NCBI RefSeq assembly: GCF_023264675.1
Contig: NZ_JAHFVG010000006.1
Location: forward strand, 117,344 to 181,343
DNA from: Rhodococcus sp. (in: high G+C Gram-positive bacteria)
Lineage (GTDB): Bacteria > Actinomycetota > Actinomycetes > Mycobacteriales > Mycobacteriaceae
Length of the DNA stretch: 64,000 nucleotides
Direction of reading: 5' to 3'
In this document: piece after piece, positions 19,563 through 28,489 of the stretch
Layout of the letters: each line of letters begins with the position of its first letter
Position numbering within the stretch: position 1 is the first letter of the stretch
Program-made: the position numbers and the translations under genes
Notes under the pieces: model-generated
The model's database searches: none
Told to the model about the DNA's origin: nothing
What the model saw: only the letters and a program-made list of their open reading frames with translations

Positions 19563-21212
19563 ATGTCGGGGCGACACGGAACTGGTACAAGCAGCAATCC
19601 CGTATATCTATGGGGCGCGATCGTCGTCGTGGCGGTCGTCGTGGTGGTGGGCGGATATTTCGGGGTCCAGGCCGTCCGCGCGAGCGGCAGCGGCTGTGAC
19701 ACCGTCGACCAGGTCTCGCTGGCGGTAGACCCGACCGTGGCGCCGGTGGTGTCGGATATTTTGACGAAAGCCGACGTCGTCGATCGCGGATGCACCGATT
19801 TCGAGGTGCGCGCCGAAGCGCCGACCGACACCGCCACCGAGTTGGCAGGCCCAGGAGAGGCCAGGCCGGATCTCTGGATCCCCGACTCGACACTGTGGCT
19901 GCTCAAGACGCTTCGCTCCACCGGAACGCTTCCCGAGGTCACGAAGTCCTCTGTCGCGAACACGATGCCCGTCGTCGTCGCCCGGGAAGGCGAAGCTCCG
20001 CCCGTCAACACGTGGCTCGAGGTTCTGCAGGCCCAGGGGCAACGCATCGGTGATCCGCTCGTCAGCAGCGCTTCTCTCGCGTCGATACTCGGTGCGCTCG
20101 CCGAGTCGGAGGTGGCCATTTCCGATTCGAAGGCGGTATCGGCTGCACTGGTGCCGAAGGCTCAGGACTTCGGTCGAATCGCCGGACTGCCTCACGACAC
20201 CGCGGACCTGGTCGAGCAGGTTGCCGTCGACGGGGGTACCAGCGTCGGAACCGAACAGAGCGTCGTGGCGTACAACGCTGCTCATCTGGACGCCCCGCTC
20301 GCTGCGGTCGTCCCACCGACGGGTAGCTACTTTCTGAACTATCCACTCGCGGTCACGGCCGCTGCCGGTCCGGACTACGACCGGGTCAAGGCTGCAGGCA
20401 CCGCGTTGTCTTCGGTCCTCTCGGCTCAGACAGCGACAGATGCGTTGTCCGCCGCCGGTTTTCGGCAGTCGAGCGGAATTCCGCTGACCGATGGTCGCGG
20501 AGTCGGTTCGGTTGCGTCTCTCGAGCTCAAGAACCCGCTGTCCATCGAGTCCACCCTCCGCGACTGGTCGGTATTGGCGCTACCGCTGCGCACCATCGTC
20601 GTGGAGGACGTATCCGGATCGATGGCTGCGAAGTCCGGTGATTCCACCCGAATAGCATTGACCGTCGATGCAAGTATCGGCGGCAGCGCATTGTTCAGCG
20701 ACCAAACCGAAATGGGACTGTGGGCGTTTTCCATCGGTCTCGGCGGCGGGGGCCAGGACTTTCGCGAGTTGGTTCCGCTGGGGCCCGTCACCAACGTCGT
20801 GAACGGGCAACCGCAGCGTCAAGCGATTCTGTCGGCAATCGGGGGTCTGCCGGCGCTCGTCGGGGGTGGAACAGGCTTGTACGACACGACTCTCGCGGCG
20901 TTCCGCAAGGTCAAGGAGGGTTACGACCCCAAGTTCGTCAACAGTGTCATCATCCTCACCGACGGTGCCAACGAGGACGAGGGAAGTCCGTCGCTCGATC
21001 AGCTCATCGATACGCTTGCGCGCGAACAGGATCCGGTTCGGCCGGTCGTGATCGTTACCGTAGGCATCACCACCGACGCCGATCCGGTTGCACTGCAACG
21101 CATCTCGGCAGCAACCGGTGGTACCAGCTATGTTGCCGAGGACCCGCGCGATATTCCGGACGTGTTCGTGCAGGCGCTCAACAGTCGTACCCAGCGAATC
21201 GGCGGCGAGTAG
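19563..21212 (+). CDS. Membrane-anchored substrate-binding/VWA protein, copy 2
   Basis: 549 aa, the same architecture as copy 1: membrane anchor at ~14-36, binding-protein-like region, VWA domain with MIDAS DVSGSMA from Asp349 and TDGANED. The stretch LYDTTLAAFRKVKEGYDP is identical in both proteins, and the DNA there differs mainly at third codon positions, while the N-terminal halves have diverged. A GGGGGAG ribosome-binding site precedes the ATG. The gene ends 7 bp from the convergent EcfT gene. The usual partner of such proteins is not known; the adjacent ECF transporter is on the other strand. Confidence 0.88.
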   Translation: MSGRHGTGTSSNPVYLWGAIVVVAVVVVVGGYFGVQAVRASGSGCDTVDQVSLAVDPTVAPVVSDILTKADVVDRGCTDFEVRAEAPTDTATELAGPGEARPDLWIPDSTLWLLKTLRSTGTLPEVTKSSVANTMPVVVAREGEAPPVNTWLEVLQAQGQRIGDPLVSSASLASILGALAESEVAISDSKAVSAALVPKAQDFGRIAGLPHDTADLVEQVAVDGGTSVGTEQSVVAYNAAHLDAPLAAVVPPTGSYFLNYPLAVTAAAGPDYDRVKAAGTALSSVLSAQTATDALSAAGFRQSSGIPLTDGRGVGSVASLELKNPLSIESTLRDWSVLALPLRTIVVEDVSGSMAAKSGDSTRIALTVDASIGGSALFSDQTEMGLWAFSIGLGGGGQDFRELVPLGPVTNVVNGQPQRQAILSAIGGLPALVGGGTGLYDTTLAAFRKVKEGYDPKFVNSVIILTDGANEDEGSPSLDQLIDTLAREQDPVRPVVIVTVGITTDADPVALQRISAATGGTSYVAEDPRDIPDVFVQALNSRTQRIGGE

Positions 21213-21219
21213 GCCTCGC

Positions 21220-21951
21220 TCAGATGAAGGTCAACGTGATACCGGCCGCGCAGCAGAGCGTCACCACGGCGATGGCGACTGCATCGGCACGACGAGGTCT
21301 GCTCGGATGTGCTGTGATCTGACCCGTCCCACCGCGTGCGGTGATGGCTTCACCCATCTCGGAGGCACGTCGGATCGCGATGGACATCGTTGCCGTGATG
21401 AGGTCGACGATCGAATTGTCCGCGGCGCTGTTGAGTACCGATTTCGGACGTAGTTTTCTGGCCGCGATCATGGTGCGCATCTCCTCGATCAACAGCGGGA
21501 GGGAGCGCAGGCACAGTGCAACCGTGGCCGCCCATTCGTCGACCGGCACCTTCAGCTTTTTCAGTGGTCGACCGAGAACGGCGACGGCAGGTGCGATATC
21601 GCTCATCGACGTGGTCCAGCCGATCATCATCGACGCGCCGAGGAGGACGAACGCGAAGATCGTCGCTCGGATGAACAGCAGCACGGCCGAGAACCCGATC
21701 GGAAGATTGATCAGAGCGCCGATCGCGAACAATCCCCAGATCCAGATCGGCGGGCGAGGAACGGCAGTCGGTGGAACTCGTCCCACCACTGCCGTCACGA
21801 CCAGCAAACCGACGATCATTCCGATCGCCGGCCACGACGGCGCCACGACCAGCGTGATGCTGATCAGAACGACGGCAACGAGTTTCGTCCCCGCCCACAA
21901 TCGGTGGATCGGCGACGATCCTGGAACCTGACGAAGTACGACGGTGGTCAC
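21220..21951 (-). CDS. ECF transporter T component (EcfT)
   Basis: 243 aa, CbiQ/EcfT family. It starts VLRQVPGSSPIHRLWAGTKL, has about five membrane segments and the coupling-helix motifs with Ala-Arg signatures (LGRPLKKLKVPVDEWAATVA; MIAARKLRP; ITARG). It moves vitamins or metal ions with the ATPases. The GTG at 21951 is chosen because it overlaps the ATPase stop (GTGA), making the two genes one coupled unit. It is homologous in layout to M. tuberculosis Rv2325c, next to the fused ATPase Rv2326c. Confidence 0.9.
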   Translation of the reverse strand: MTTVVLRQVPGSSPIHRLWAGTKLVAVVLISITLVVAPSWPAIGMIVGLLVVTAVVGRVPPTAVPRPPIWIWGLFAIGALINLPIGFSAVLLFIRATIFAFVLLGASMMIGWTTSMSDIAPAVAVLGRPLKKLKVPVDEWAATVALCLRSLPLLIEEMRTMIAARKLRPKSVLNSAADNSIVDLITATMSIAIRRASEMGEAITARGGTGQITAHPSRPRRADAVAIAVVTLCCAAGITLTFI

Positions 21952-23990
21952 GACGCCACTCCTCTCGTGGACATTTCCGATGCGATCCGACCGTCGGCGA
22001 GGGTGATCGTGCGGTCGCACACCCGGTCCATGCCGTCGACGTCGTGCGAAATCACCACGATCGCGATGCCCTGACCACGCAGCGCACCGAGTACGTCGAT
22101 GATCTCCGTTCGGCCGGGCGGATCGAGTCCGGCCAGAGGTTCGTCGAGCACGAGCAGACGAGGTGAGTTGACCACCAGGCCTGCAATGACGACGCGGCGC
22201 ATCTGACCGCCACTGAGCGAGTCGATCTCACGTCCGGCGAGCAATCGATCGAGGCCGACGGCGTCCATCGCTCGAGAGACTTTTGCCGAACCGATCTCGG
22301 GCCCGCCTGCGGACTCGATATCCTCGGCCACCGTGCGCCGTTGCAGCTGGAGCCTCGAATGCTGGAACGCGAGGCCGACGGCGCCGATGTGGCTGCTGAT
22401 GGCGTCGCCGTCGAAGAGGGCAGTACCGGACGTCGGTCTAGTCAGTCCGGCGAGTATCCATGCAAGGGTGGACTTTCCGGATCCGTTGCCGCCGAGGACA
22501 AGGATGCCGTCGCCGCGGACGATCGTCAGGTCGATGCCGTCCAACGCCCGCTGTGACCATGGCGTGTGGCGGTTGTAGGTGTGCGACACCCCGCGCAGCT
22601 GCATCAGCGCTGCGCCGGTGCGAAAGGACGGTGCGGCGTCGAGCGAGGGCGTCCGCATCCATTCCGGAACGTGGGAGACCTGATACCCCTCGTGCAGGTG
22701 GATCACTCGATCGGCTGCCGTCGTCTCCAACTTCTGATGGGTCACGAGAACAACGGACATCGGGTGACGCTTGGGGAGTGCGGCCAGCAGCGCGACAAGG
22801 CTCGCGCGGCCTTCGGCGTCGATCATGGCGGTGGCCTCGTCGGCGATCAACAACGCGGGTCGACGAGCGAGAGCGGATGCCACCGCCAGTCTCTGAAGTT
22901 CTCCACCCGACAGCGACGAGGTTTCGCGATCGCCCATATCGGAGAGTCCGACCTCGGCGAGCACGGCGTCGACGTCGAGATCGAAACCTGGAGGAAGCCC
23001 CCACACGACATCGTCGGCGACGCGGCTGCCCAGTACCTGGCTCTCGGGGCGCTGCAACACCACAGCAGTCCCGTTCACCGCGCCGAGGCCTGCGCTGCCC
23101 GGGCGCTCGACGGTTCCCGAAGTGGGGGCGGTGCCCGCGAGGATTCGGGCAAGGGTGGATTTTCCCGAACCGTTGTGGCCGACCACGGCAACGAATTCGC
23201 CGAAGTCGAGGGTGAGATCGATCCCGTCCAGCGCTGCACTGCGCGAGTCCGGGTAACGGAATCCGACTCCGTTGAGCCGCAACGGCAGTGGCGCGACCTC
23301 ACCGCCTGATCCGGTGGGCAGATGCTCGACGACGGGGATGGTCGCGAGCCGATCGAGGACGGTGCCGAGAATCAACCAGGTGGCCAGCGCGCCGACGACG
23401 ATGCTGAACGTGGTCGTGGCGAGTATCCACCACCACCAGTTGTCCAGCACCGAACCGACCGTCGAGCGGAGCAGATCCGCCGCCGACACCAGGAAGTCCG
23501 CTCGCGCCATCAGCCGCGCGATTCCTTCGATGGTGTTCTCGATGGTGCGCAGGAACAATTCGCGCAACGGCGTGAGCAGGAACAGGACACCCACGGTGAA
23601 CAGCCCGACCAATGGACCCACCACCGCTGCCGTCGCGAGTACCGACAACAGCCCCTGCTTCTTGCGTTTCGCCCGGCCGACGATGCCGCCGAGCAGCGCC
23701 GAGGTTGCGACGGTGAACGCGGTGGTCGTGCCTGCCGCGACGAACGCAACGAGAATCCCGGCTGCCGCTGCCGCCACGAGCGCCCGCGTGCGGTGACGCT
23801 GGGCAACGACCGCCAACGGAACTGCGGCGACGATCTGCAGCGCTGTGGCCAACGGCACCACCATCGCCACGACCGACAGTGCGACCGCGAAACTGCTCAT
23901 CACGGCAGCCGTCGCGAGCTCGGCAGGCGTGAGCGCCGAAGACGTGCGACGGTCGGACGATGCGGTCGGGTCGGTGGGGCTGTCGGTCAC
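21948..23990 (-). CDS. ECF transporter fusion: membrane S-like domain plus two ATPases
   Basis: 680 aa. Residues ~20-215 are hydrophobic with about six membrane segments and resemble an ECF substrate-binding (S) component. Two ABC ATPase domains follow: the first with Walker A GHNGSGKST (~269) and signature LSGGELQRLAV, the second with GGNGSGKST (~497) and LSGGQMRRVVI; both have Walker B (LLIADEAT, LLVLDEPL). So S, A and A' are on one chain, with EcfT encoded separately behind it. The arrangement resembles M. tuberculosis Rv2326c. The substrate is unknown; no riboswitch was recognised in the 64-bp upstream gap shared with the divergent acetyltransferase. Confidence 0.9.
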   Translation of the reverse strand: MTDSPTDPTASSDRRTSSALTPAELATAAVMSSFAVALSVVAMVVPLATALQIVAAVPLAVVAQRHRTRALVAAAAAGILVAFVAAGTTTAFTVATSALLGGIVGRAKRKKQGLLSVLATAAVVGPLVGLFTVGVLFLLTPLRELFLRTIENTIEGIARLMARADFLVSAADLLRSTVGSVLDNWWWWILATTTFSIVVGALATWLILGTVLDRLATIPVVEHLPTGSGGEVAPLPLRLNGVGFRYPDSRSAALDGIDLTLDFGEFVAVVGHNGSGKSTLARILAGTAPTSGTVERPGSAGLGAVNGTAVVLQRPESQVLGSRVADDVVWGLPPGFDLDVDAVLAEVGLSDMGDRETSSLSGGELQRLAVASALARRPALLIADEATAMIDAEGRASLVALLAALPKRHPMSVVLVTHQKLETTAADRVIHLHEGYQVSHVPEWMRTPSLDAAPSFRTGAALMQLRGVSHTYNRHTPWSQRALDGIDLTIVRGDGILVLGGNGSGKSTLAWILAGLTRPTSGTALFDGDAISSHIGAVGLAFQHSRLQLQRRTVAEDIESAGGPEIGSAKVSRAMDAVGLDRLLAGREIDSLSGGQMRRVVIAGLVVNSPRLLVLDEPLAGLDPPGRTEIIDVLGALRGQGIAIVVISHDVDGMDRVCDRTITLADGRIASEMSTRGVAS

Positions 23991-24054
23991 TTGTCCAGTG
24001 TGCCAGGACGCAACTTAGACTCACGCCAACTGTAAAGCGAGAGGCGCACCTGAC

Positions 24055-24507
24055 GTGATCACTGTCGACGAAGAGAGCTGGGACACCCCCGTCGGTGCGC
24101 AGCTCCGTGCGGCTCAGCGGGCAGAACTGGATGCCCGATACGGCAACAGCAACCATGAGCCGGGCACTGCGCCCTCGGCGGACGACATCGCGGTGTTCGT
24201 CGTCGCGCGAGACGACAATGCCGTCGGGATCGGGTGCGGTGCGCTCCGCCTGCTCGGGGGCAGTGAAGCCGAGATCAAGCGGATGTATGTCATCCCGGCC
24301 GAGCGTGGGCGCGGAGCATCCGTCGCGATACTGCGCAGACTCGAAGTCAGCGCGCGTGGTCTCGGTATCACGATCCTGAAACTCGAGACCGGCTCGGGGC
24401 AGCCTGATGCCGTGAGATTCTATGAGCGCGAAGGCTATTCGAAGATCGATTCGTTCGGTCCGTACATCGACGAGCCCACATCGCTCTGCTACGCGCGCAC
24501 GCTCTGA
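24055..24507 (+). CDS. GNAT-family N-acetyltransferase
   Basis: 150 aa, a single GNAT domain. The acetyl-CoA binding strand and loop are IKRMYVIPAERGRGASVAILRRLE, followed by LKLETGSGQPDAVRFYEREGY, the classic late GNAT motif. GTG start. The acceptor substrate is not predictable. It is divergent from the ECF operon and converges on the DEAD-box gene, with a shared terminator. Confidence 0.88.
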   Translation: MITVDEESWDTPVGAQLRAAQRAELDARYGNSNHEPGTAPSADDIAVFVVARDDNAVGIGCGALRLLGGSEAEIKRMYVIPAERGRGASVAILRRLEVSARGLGITILKLETGSGQPDAVRFYEREGYSKIDSFGPYIDEPTSLCYARTL

Positions 24508-24513
24508 CAACAA

Positions 24514-24550
24514 AGAACGCCGGCAGCCCGTGATGGGCTACCGGCGTTCT
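24514..24550. terminator. Bidirectional terminator between GNAT and DEAD-box genes
   Basis: Arms 24514-24529 and 24535-24550 pair over 15 of 16 positions (one C-A mismatch), loop GTGAT. It sits between convergent stops and can serve both genes. Confidence 0.85.
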
Positions 24551-24563
24551 CGGTTCTAGGTCT

Positions 24564-25979
24564 CTAGCGGCTGCGCTGGCTCGCTGCGGGGCCTGCGGGA
24601 CGACGGCTGCGTCCGCTGCCCGCCGCACGCTGACGGCCGGAGCCACCGGCATGCTGGCGGCCGTCACCGGACGCTGTGTTGCCGTTGCCGCCTGCAGTGC
24701 TGCCGCCGCCGCTGCGGCGGGGTGCCCCACCGTTGCGGTTGCGGGGGTTACCGTTACGCGGCGCACCCTGACGCTGTGGCTGCGGCGCTGCCTTCGGCGT
24801 GGGCTCGACGTAGCGAGCCTGCTCGCCGACGAGCGCGGAGACCTGCGGCGAATCCGCGGTGACGCGCACCGGCGTGACCTTGATGTCGGCCTTGCGCAGC
24901 AGAATCGCGGTGTCCTTGCGCTGCTCGGGTAGGACGACGGTAACGACGTCTCCGGCGCTTCCTGCGCGCGCGGTACGACCGGAACGGTGCAGGTACGCCT
25001 TGTGCTCGGCGGGCGGATCGACGTGGACGACCAGCTGGACATCATCGACATGGACGCCGCGAGCGGCGACGTCGGTGGCGACGAGAACGCGGGCTTCACC
25101 CGAGGAGAACGCCTGCAGGTTGCGATCACGGGCAGCCTGCGAGAGGTTGCCGTGCAGGTCCACGGACGGAATTCCCGCCTCGGTGAGCTGCTTGGCAAGC
25201 TTGCGTGCCTGATGCTTGGTGCGCATGAACAGGATCCGGCGACCGGTTCCCGACGCCAGCTGCTGAACGAGCTTCTTCTTGGCTTCGACGCCGTCGACCT
25301 CGAAGACGCTGTGGGTCATTGCTTCGACGTGCGAGGTGGCCTCGTCGACCGAGTGGGTGACCTGGTCGGTGAGGAACCTCTTGACGAGCTTGTCGACGCC
25401 GTTGTCGAGCGTCGCGGAGAACAGGAGCCGCTGTCCCTTCTGCGGCGTCGCGGCAAGGATGCGCGTGACGACGGGAAGGAATCCGAGGTCGGCCATGTGG
25501 TCGGCTTCGTCGAGAACGGTGATCTGCACGGCGTCGAGGGAGACGTGGCGCTGCTTCATCAGGTCTTCGAGCCGGCCGGGGCACGCGACGACGATGTCGA
25601 CACCTGCGTTGAGGGCCGAGACCTGGCGGTTCTGCGATACGCCACCGAAGATGGTGGTGACCTTGAGCGAGTATGCGGCTGCCAAAGGCTCGATGGCAAC
25701 AGCGATCTGGGTTGCGAGCTCGCGTGTCGGGGCGAGGATCAGCCCGCGTGGGCGGCCTGGCTTGCGATTGCCGGGGAGCTGTCCGGCGAGGCGGGCAACC
25801 ATCGGGATGGCGAAGGCGAGTGTCTTGCCGCTTCCGGTCTTCCCGCGTCCGAGCACGTCGCGTCCGGCGAGCGTGTCGGGAAGGGTGTCGGCCTGGATGG
25901 GGAACGGTTCGGTCTTGCCTTGTGCGGTAAGAACCTCGGCGAGCGCATGCGGCACGCCGAGTGAAGAAAAGGTACTCAT
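24564..25979 (-). CDS. DEAD-box ATP-dependent RNA helicase (RhlE-like)
   Basis: 471 aa. The Q motif has Gln29, Walker A GKTGSGKT is at 46-53, DEAD is at 157-160, then SAT (FSATLDNG) and the C-terminal HRSGRTARAG. After residue ~375 comes a basic, Gly/Arg/Asn/Gln-rich low-complexity tail, as in cold-induced RNA helicases that associate with ribosomes or the degradosome. The ATG at 25979 has no strong nearby ribosome-binding site; the best one (GAAAGG) is 13 nt away and lies in a small hairpin, so translation may be regulated by structure. Confidence 0.93.
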   Translation of the reverse strand: MSTFSSLGVPHALAEVLTAQGKTEPFPIQADTLPDTLAGRDVLGRGKTGSGKTLAFAIPMVARLAGQLPGNRKPGRPRGLILAPTRELATQIAVAIEPLAAAYSLKVTTIFGGVSQNRQVSALNAGVDIVVACPGRLEDLMKQRHVSLDAVQITVLDEADHMADLGFLPVVTRILAATPQKGQRLLFSATLDNGVDKLVKRFLTDQVTHSVDEATSHVEAMTHSVFEVDGVEAKKKLVQQLASGTGRRILFMRTKHQARKLAKQLTEAGIPSVDLHGNLSQAARDRNLQAFSSGEARVLVATDVAARGVHVDDVQLVVHVDPPAEHKAYLHRSGRTARAGSAGDVVTVVLPEQRKDTAILLRKADIKVTPVRVTADSPQVSALVGEQARYVEPTPKAAPQPQRQGAPRNGNPRNRNGGAPRRSGGGSTAGGNGNTASGDGRQHAGGSGRQRAAGSGRSRRPAGPAASQRSR

Positions 25980-26245
25980 GGAGTGGGGTGTGCCTTTCGG
26001 GCAGTGTGCACCCGCAAGCGATCCGCCGATTGAAGGTGATCACCCGAGAATGCAAGGTGGCGAGACTGCCGGTGGGCAGTTTCGATCGCCGTAAGAAAAG
26101 CCTGTGCAGGGTGCACATGGACTACGCGGCCTGAGCCGGGCGGAAGTAGAAGCATTCCACGACGTCTGGCGTGCAGCTACGCGCGCCATCGACGAGTGTA
26201 ACCGGTGTCGGCCGCGAATCATTCCCCGAGTGATGCATCAGGCAG
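25980..26245 (-). promoter_or_regulatory. Structured leader and promoter region of the DEAD-box gene
   Basis: No gene is seen. Read toward the helicase it contains a perfect palindrome TGTGCA-GGG-TGCACA (26103-26117), a hairpin ACTGCC/GGCAGT (26065-26080, 4-nt loop), the 10-bp palindrome GGTGATCACC (26035-26044) and a hairpin TGCC/GGCA (25991-26003) that holds the ribosome-binding sequence. A long structured leader is typical of cold-regulated helicase genes. Confidence 0.45.
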
Positions 26246-27556
26246 TCACGCCACGTCCAATACGAGGTGGATGTCGTGCTCGAAGAACGAACAATAGTGA
26301 CGCGCGACGGGCGTGGCCGGGGCTTTCGACGTATATCGATGCCCGGTGGGGGTGTGGATGTCGTAGACGTGGATGGTGCCGCGGGTGAGGTCGGATCTGG
26401 ATCGGTTTCGCCAGCCGTGGCCCTCTTTGGCGTTGTTGCAGGCCGCGCAGAGGCCTGCGCCGTTCTCCGCGCTCGTCTCGCCACCGGTGGAATGTGGCTT
26501 GATGTGATCGTGGTGGCGGATCGGTGCGTCGCACCACGGCGTTCGGCACACGCGGTCACGAAGGTCGATCAGCGTGGCCAGCGCCGCGGGGAAAGCCCGG
26601 GCAGTGGACTCCATGGCCGTCAGTGCACCGGTCTTCGGGTTCGCGTAGAGCCTCCGAAGAGTCACCTTCTGATCGCTGGACAGAGCCGTCCCGATGAAAT
26701 GGCGCGCGATGTCGGACGGGATGTCGCCGTAACCGTCGATATGACCGGATTTGGTATCGCGGGCAACGAGAGTCGTGTCCGGGAGCGTGACGTTCACGGT
26801 CACCGGCGCTCCCGACGACGCAGCGGCGCCGGTGATCCGCTCGTACACCAGGTCTGCCATGATTTGGTCGCGGGTGCGAGTCTGCCCGCCCGCGTTGATG
26901 ATCGAGTCCGCATCGCGTCTCAGCGTCGCCCACATGCACACCGCTCGATCCGTCGAGGTGAGTGTGGTGAACGCGCACATGAAGTCGGGTCGAGGGCGAG
27001 TGTTGGTGCGTCTACCGGCATACGACTTCTCGAATCGCTTGACCACCGAGCTCGGATCCAGTTCGGCGGCCGCGGCGCGCGCTCGTCCGGCCACGGAATT
27101 GTCTCCCAGGCCTCTCAGCGTTGCCGGGTCACTGCATAGATTCCGATCGATAGCACGTCTGTCTTCGACTGCGAGGCAAGCTGTTTCCCTCGCCAGCAGA
27201 GCGGCTCGCCACTCGTTGAGGTCGCCGGCGAGTAGTCGAGCATAGGTATGCGGCATGTCGTGGACGAGGGCTCGGGCAAGTTCGAGCTGCTTACCGCCTC
27301 GGTGGTGAGATTCGCGTCGTGCGAGCCCGATCTGCGACGCTGTTCCTCTGTCCCACTGCGCCTTCGGAATTCCGCGTTGTCTCCGGTCGTCGCGAATCGC
27401 CGTGGCCACCGCGACACTGGCACGAGCCTGTATCGCCGAGCAGGCGCACTTCACCTCTTCGAGGGCTGAGATCACATCGATTCCCGCGGCCGCGCTCGAG
27501 ACATCCTCGGACGCCCGTAGGCGCGTCATGAACTCCTGTACCTCGGATGCTTCCAT
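26246..27556 (-). CDS. DUF222/HNH endonuclease-like protein (13E12 repeat family)
   Basis: 436 aa. An N-terminal DUF222 region (about 1-300, with ARALVHDMPHTYARLLAGDL) is followed by a C-terminal HNH nuclease motif: CRTPWCDAPIRHHDHIKPH, then ENGAGLCAACNNAKEGHGW, giving two Cys pairs and the catalytic histidines. This is the actinobacterial 13E12/REP family, usually present in several copies per genome. ATG 27556 is chosen because it has GGGGGAT just upstream and lies 16 nt after a perfect SOS box; a longer in-frame start would run through that box. LexA control is therefore likely. Its biological role is unknown. Confidence 0.9.
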   Translation of the reverse strand: MEASEVQEFMTRLRASEDVSSAAAGIDVISALEEVKCACSAIQARASVAVATAIRDDRRQRGIPKAQWDRGTASQIGLARRESHHRGGKQLELARALVHDMPHTYARLLAGDLNEWRAALLARETACLAVEDRRAIDRNLCSDPATLRGLGDNSVAGRARAAAAELDPSSVVKRFEKSYAGRRTNTRPRPDFMCAFTTLTSTDRAVCMWATLRRDADSIINAGGQTRTRDQIMADLVYERITGAAASSGAPVTVNVTLPDTTLVARDTKSGHIDGYGDIPSDIARHFIGTALSSDQKVTLRRLYANPKTGALTAMESTARAFPAALATLIDLRDRVCRTPWCDAPIRHHDHIKPHSTGGETSAENGAGLCAACNNAKEGHGWRNRSRSDLTRGTIHVYDIHTPTGHRYTSKAPATPVARHYCSFFEHDIHLVLDVA

Positions 27557-27572
27557 GAGATCCCCCAATCTC

Positions 27573-27588
27573 TCGAACGTACGTTCGA
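27573..27588 (-). promoter_or_regulatory. LexA binding site (SOS box)
   Basis: TCGAACGTACGTTCGA is a perfect 16-bp palindrome and fits the mycobacterial-type SOS consensus TCGAAC-N4-GTTCGA at every fixed position. It lies 16 nt upstream of the ATG of the DUF222/HNH gene. Confidence 0.85.
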
Positions 27589-27634
27589 CAATAGCAACGC
27601 CGAGAGGTCCGCGCAATACCTGCTTGCGCCTGAT

Positions 27635-28456
27635 TCACTTCAGCGCAAAAGGTTCCGGGATCCACGACTGCGACTCGAGCGGAGGCCGAGAATATTCACG
27701 CTGCTGGCGGGCAGGCAGCTCGATCTCCGGGTGCTCGATGGTGGCGTACGGGACCAGCGAGAGGAGGTGGCTGATGACGTTCAGGCGAGCCGCCTTCTTG
27801 TTGTCGGCGTCGACAACGTGCCACGGAGCCTCGGAGATGTCGGTGCGATCGAACATGTAGTCCTTCGCCTCGGCGTAGTCGACCCAACGGGCCCGTGCCT
27901 CCAGGTCCATCGGGCTCAGTTTCCAGCGCTTGGTCGGGTTGTTCATTCGTGAGGTGAAGCGCTTCTCCTGCTCGTCGTCGCTGAGGGAGAGCCAGTACTT
28001 GATGACGATGATGCCGTCGCGAACCAGCGCGCGCTCGATCTCCGGACATGTGCGGAAGAACTCGTCGTACTGCTCGTCGGTGCAGAAACCCATGACTTTC
28101 TCGACGCCGGCGCGGTTGTACCAACTGCGATCGAAGAGAACGATCTCACCCGCGGCCGGGAGATGAGCCACGTAGCGTTGGAAATACCACTGGGATTTTT
28201 CCTTGTCCGACGCTGTGCCGAGGGCGACGACGCGCGCATACCGGGCGTTGAGCCGCTCGGTGATCCGCTTGATGGTGCCGCCCTTGCCTGCAGTGTCACG
28301 ACCCTCGAAGATGACCATGACGCGCAAACCCTCACGGATGACCCACTCCTGCATGCGAACCAGCTCGCGCTGAAGGTGAGCGAGCTCCTTCTCGTACTCC
28401 GCCTTCGTCAGCACGGTGGTGTAGGAATCGACCTTTCCAACCTTCTTCTTTCCCAT
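27635..28456 (-). CDS. ppk2: Polyphosphate kinase 2
   Basis: 273 aa, single-domain PPK2, which transfers phosphate between polyphosphate and nucleotides. Walker A is EGRDTAGKGGT (51-61), the lid/Walker B region is LFDRSWYNRAGVE with Asp109 and Arg110, and the closing blocks KYWLSLSDDEQEKRF and APWHVVDADNKKAAR are typical. Length and the single domain suggest the class that phosphorylates nucleoside diphosphates, but the class cannot be fixed by eye. It runs in the same direction as DUF1697 and the HNH gene. Confidence 0.95.
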   Translation of the reverse strand: MGKKKVGKVDSYTTVLTKAEYEKELAHLQRELVRMQEWVIREGLRVMVIFEGRDTAGKGGTIKRITERLNARYARVVALGTASDKEKSQWYFQRYVAHLPAAGEIVLFDRSWYNRAGVEKVMGFCTDEQYDEFFRTCPEIERALVRDGIIVIKYWLSLSDDEQEKRFTSRMNNPTKRWKLSPMDLEARARWVDYAEAKDYMFDRTDISEAPWHVVDADNKKAARLNVISHLLSLVPYATIEHPEIELPARQQREYSRPPLESQSWIPEPFALK

Positions 28457-28489
28457 CGCAGAAGAGTAGGCCCGTCGCAGGCGCCGTGT

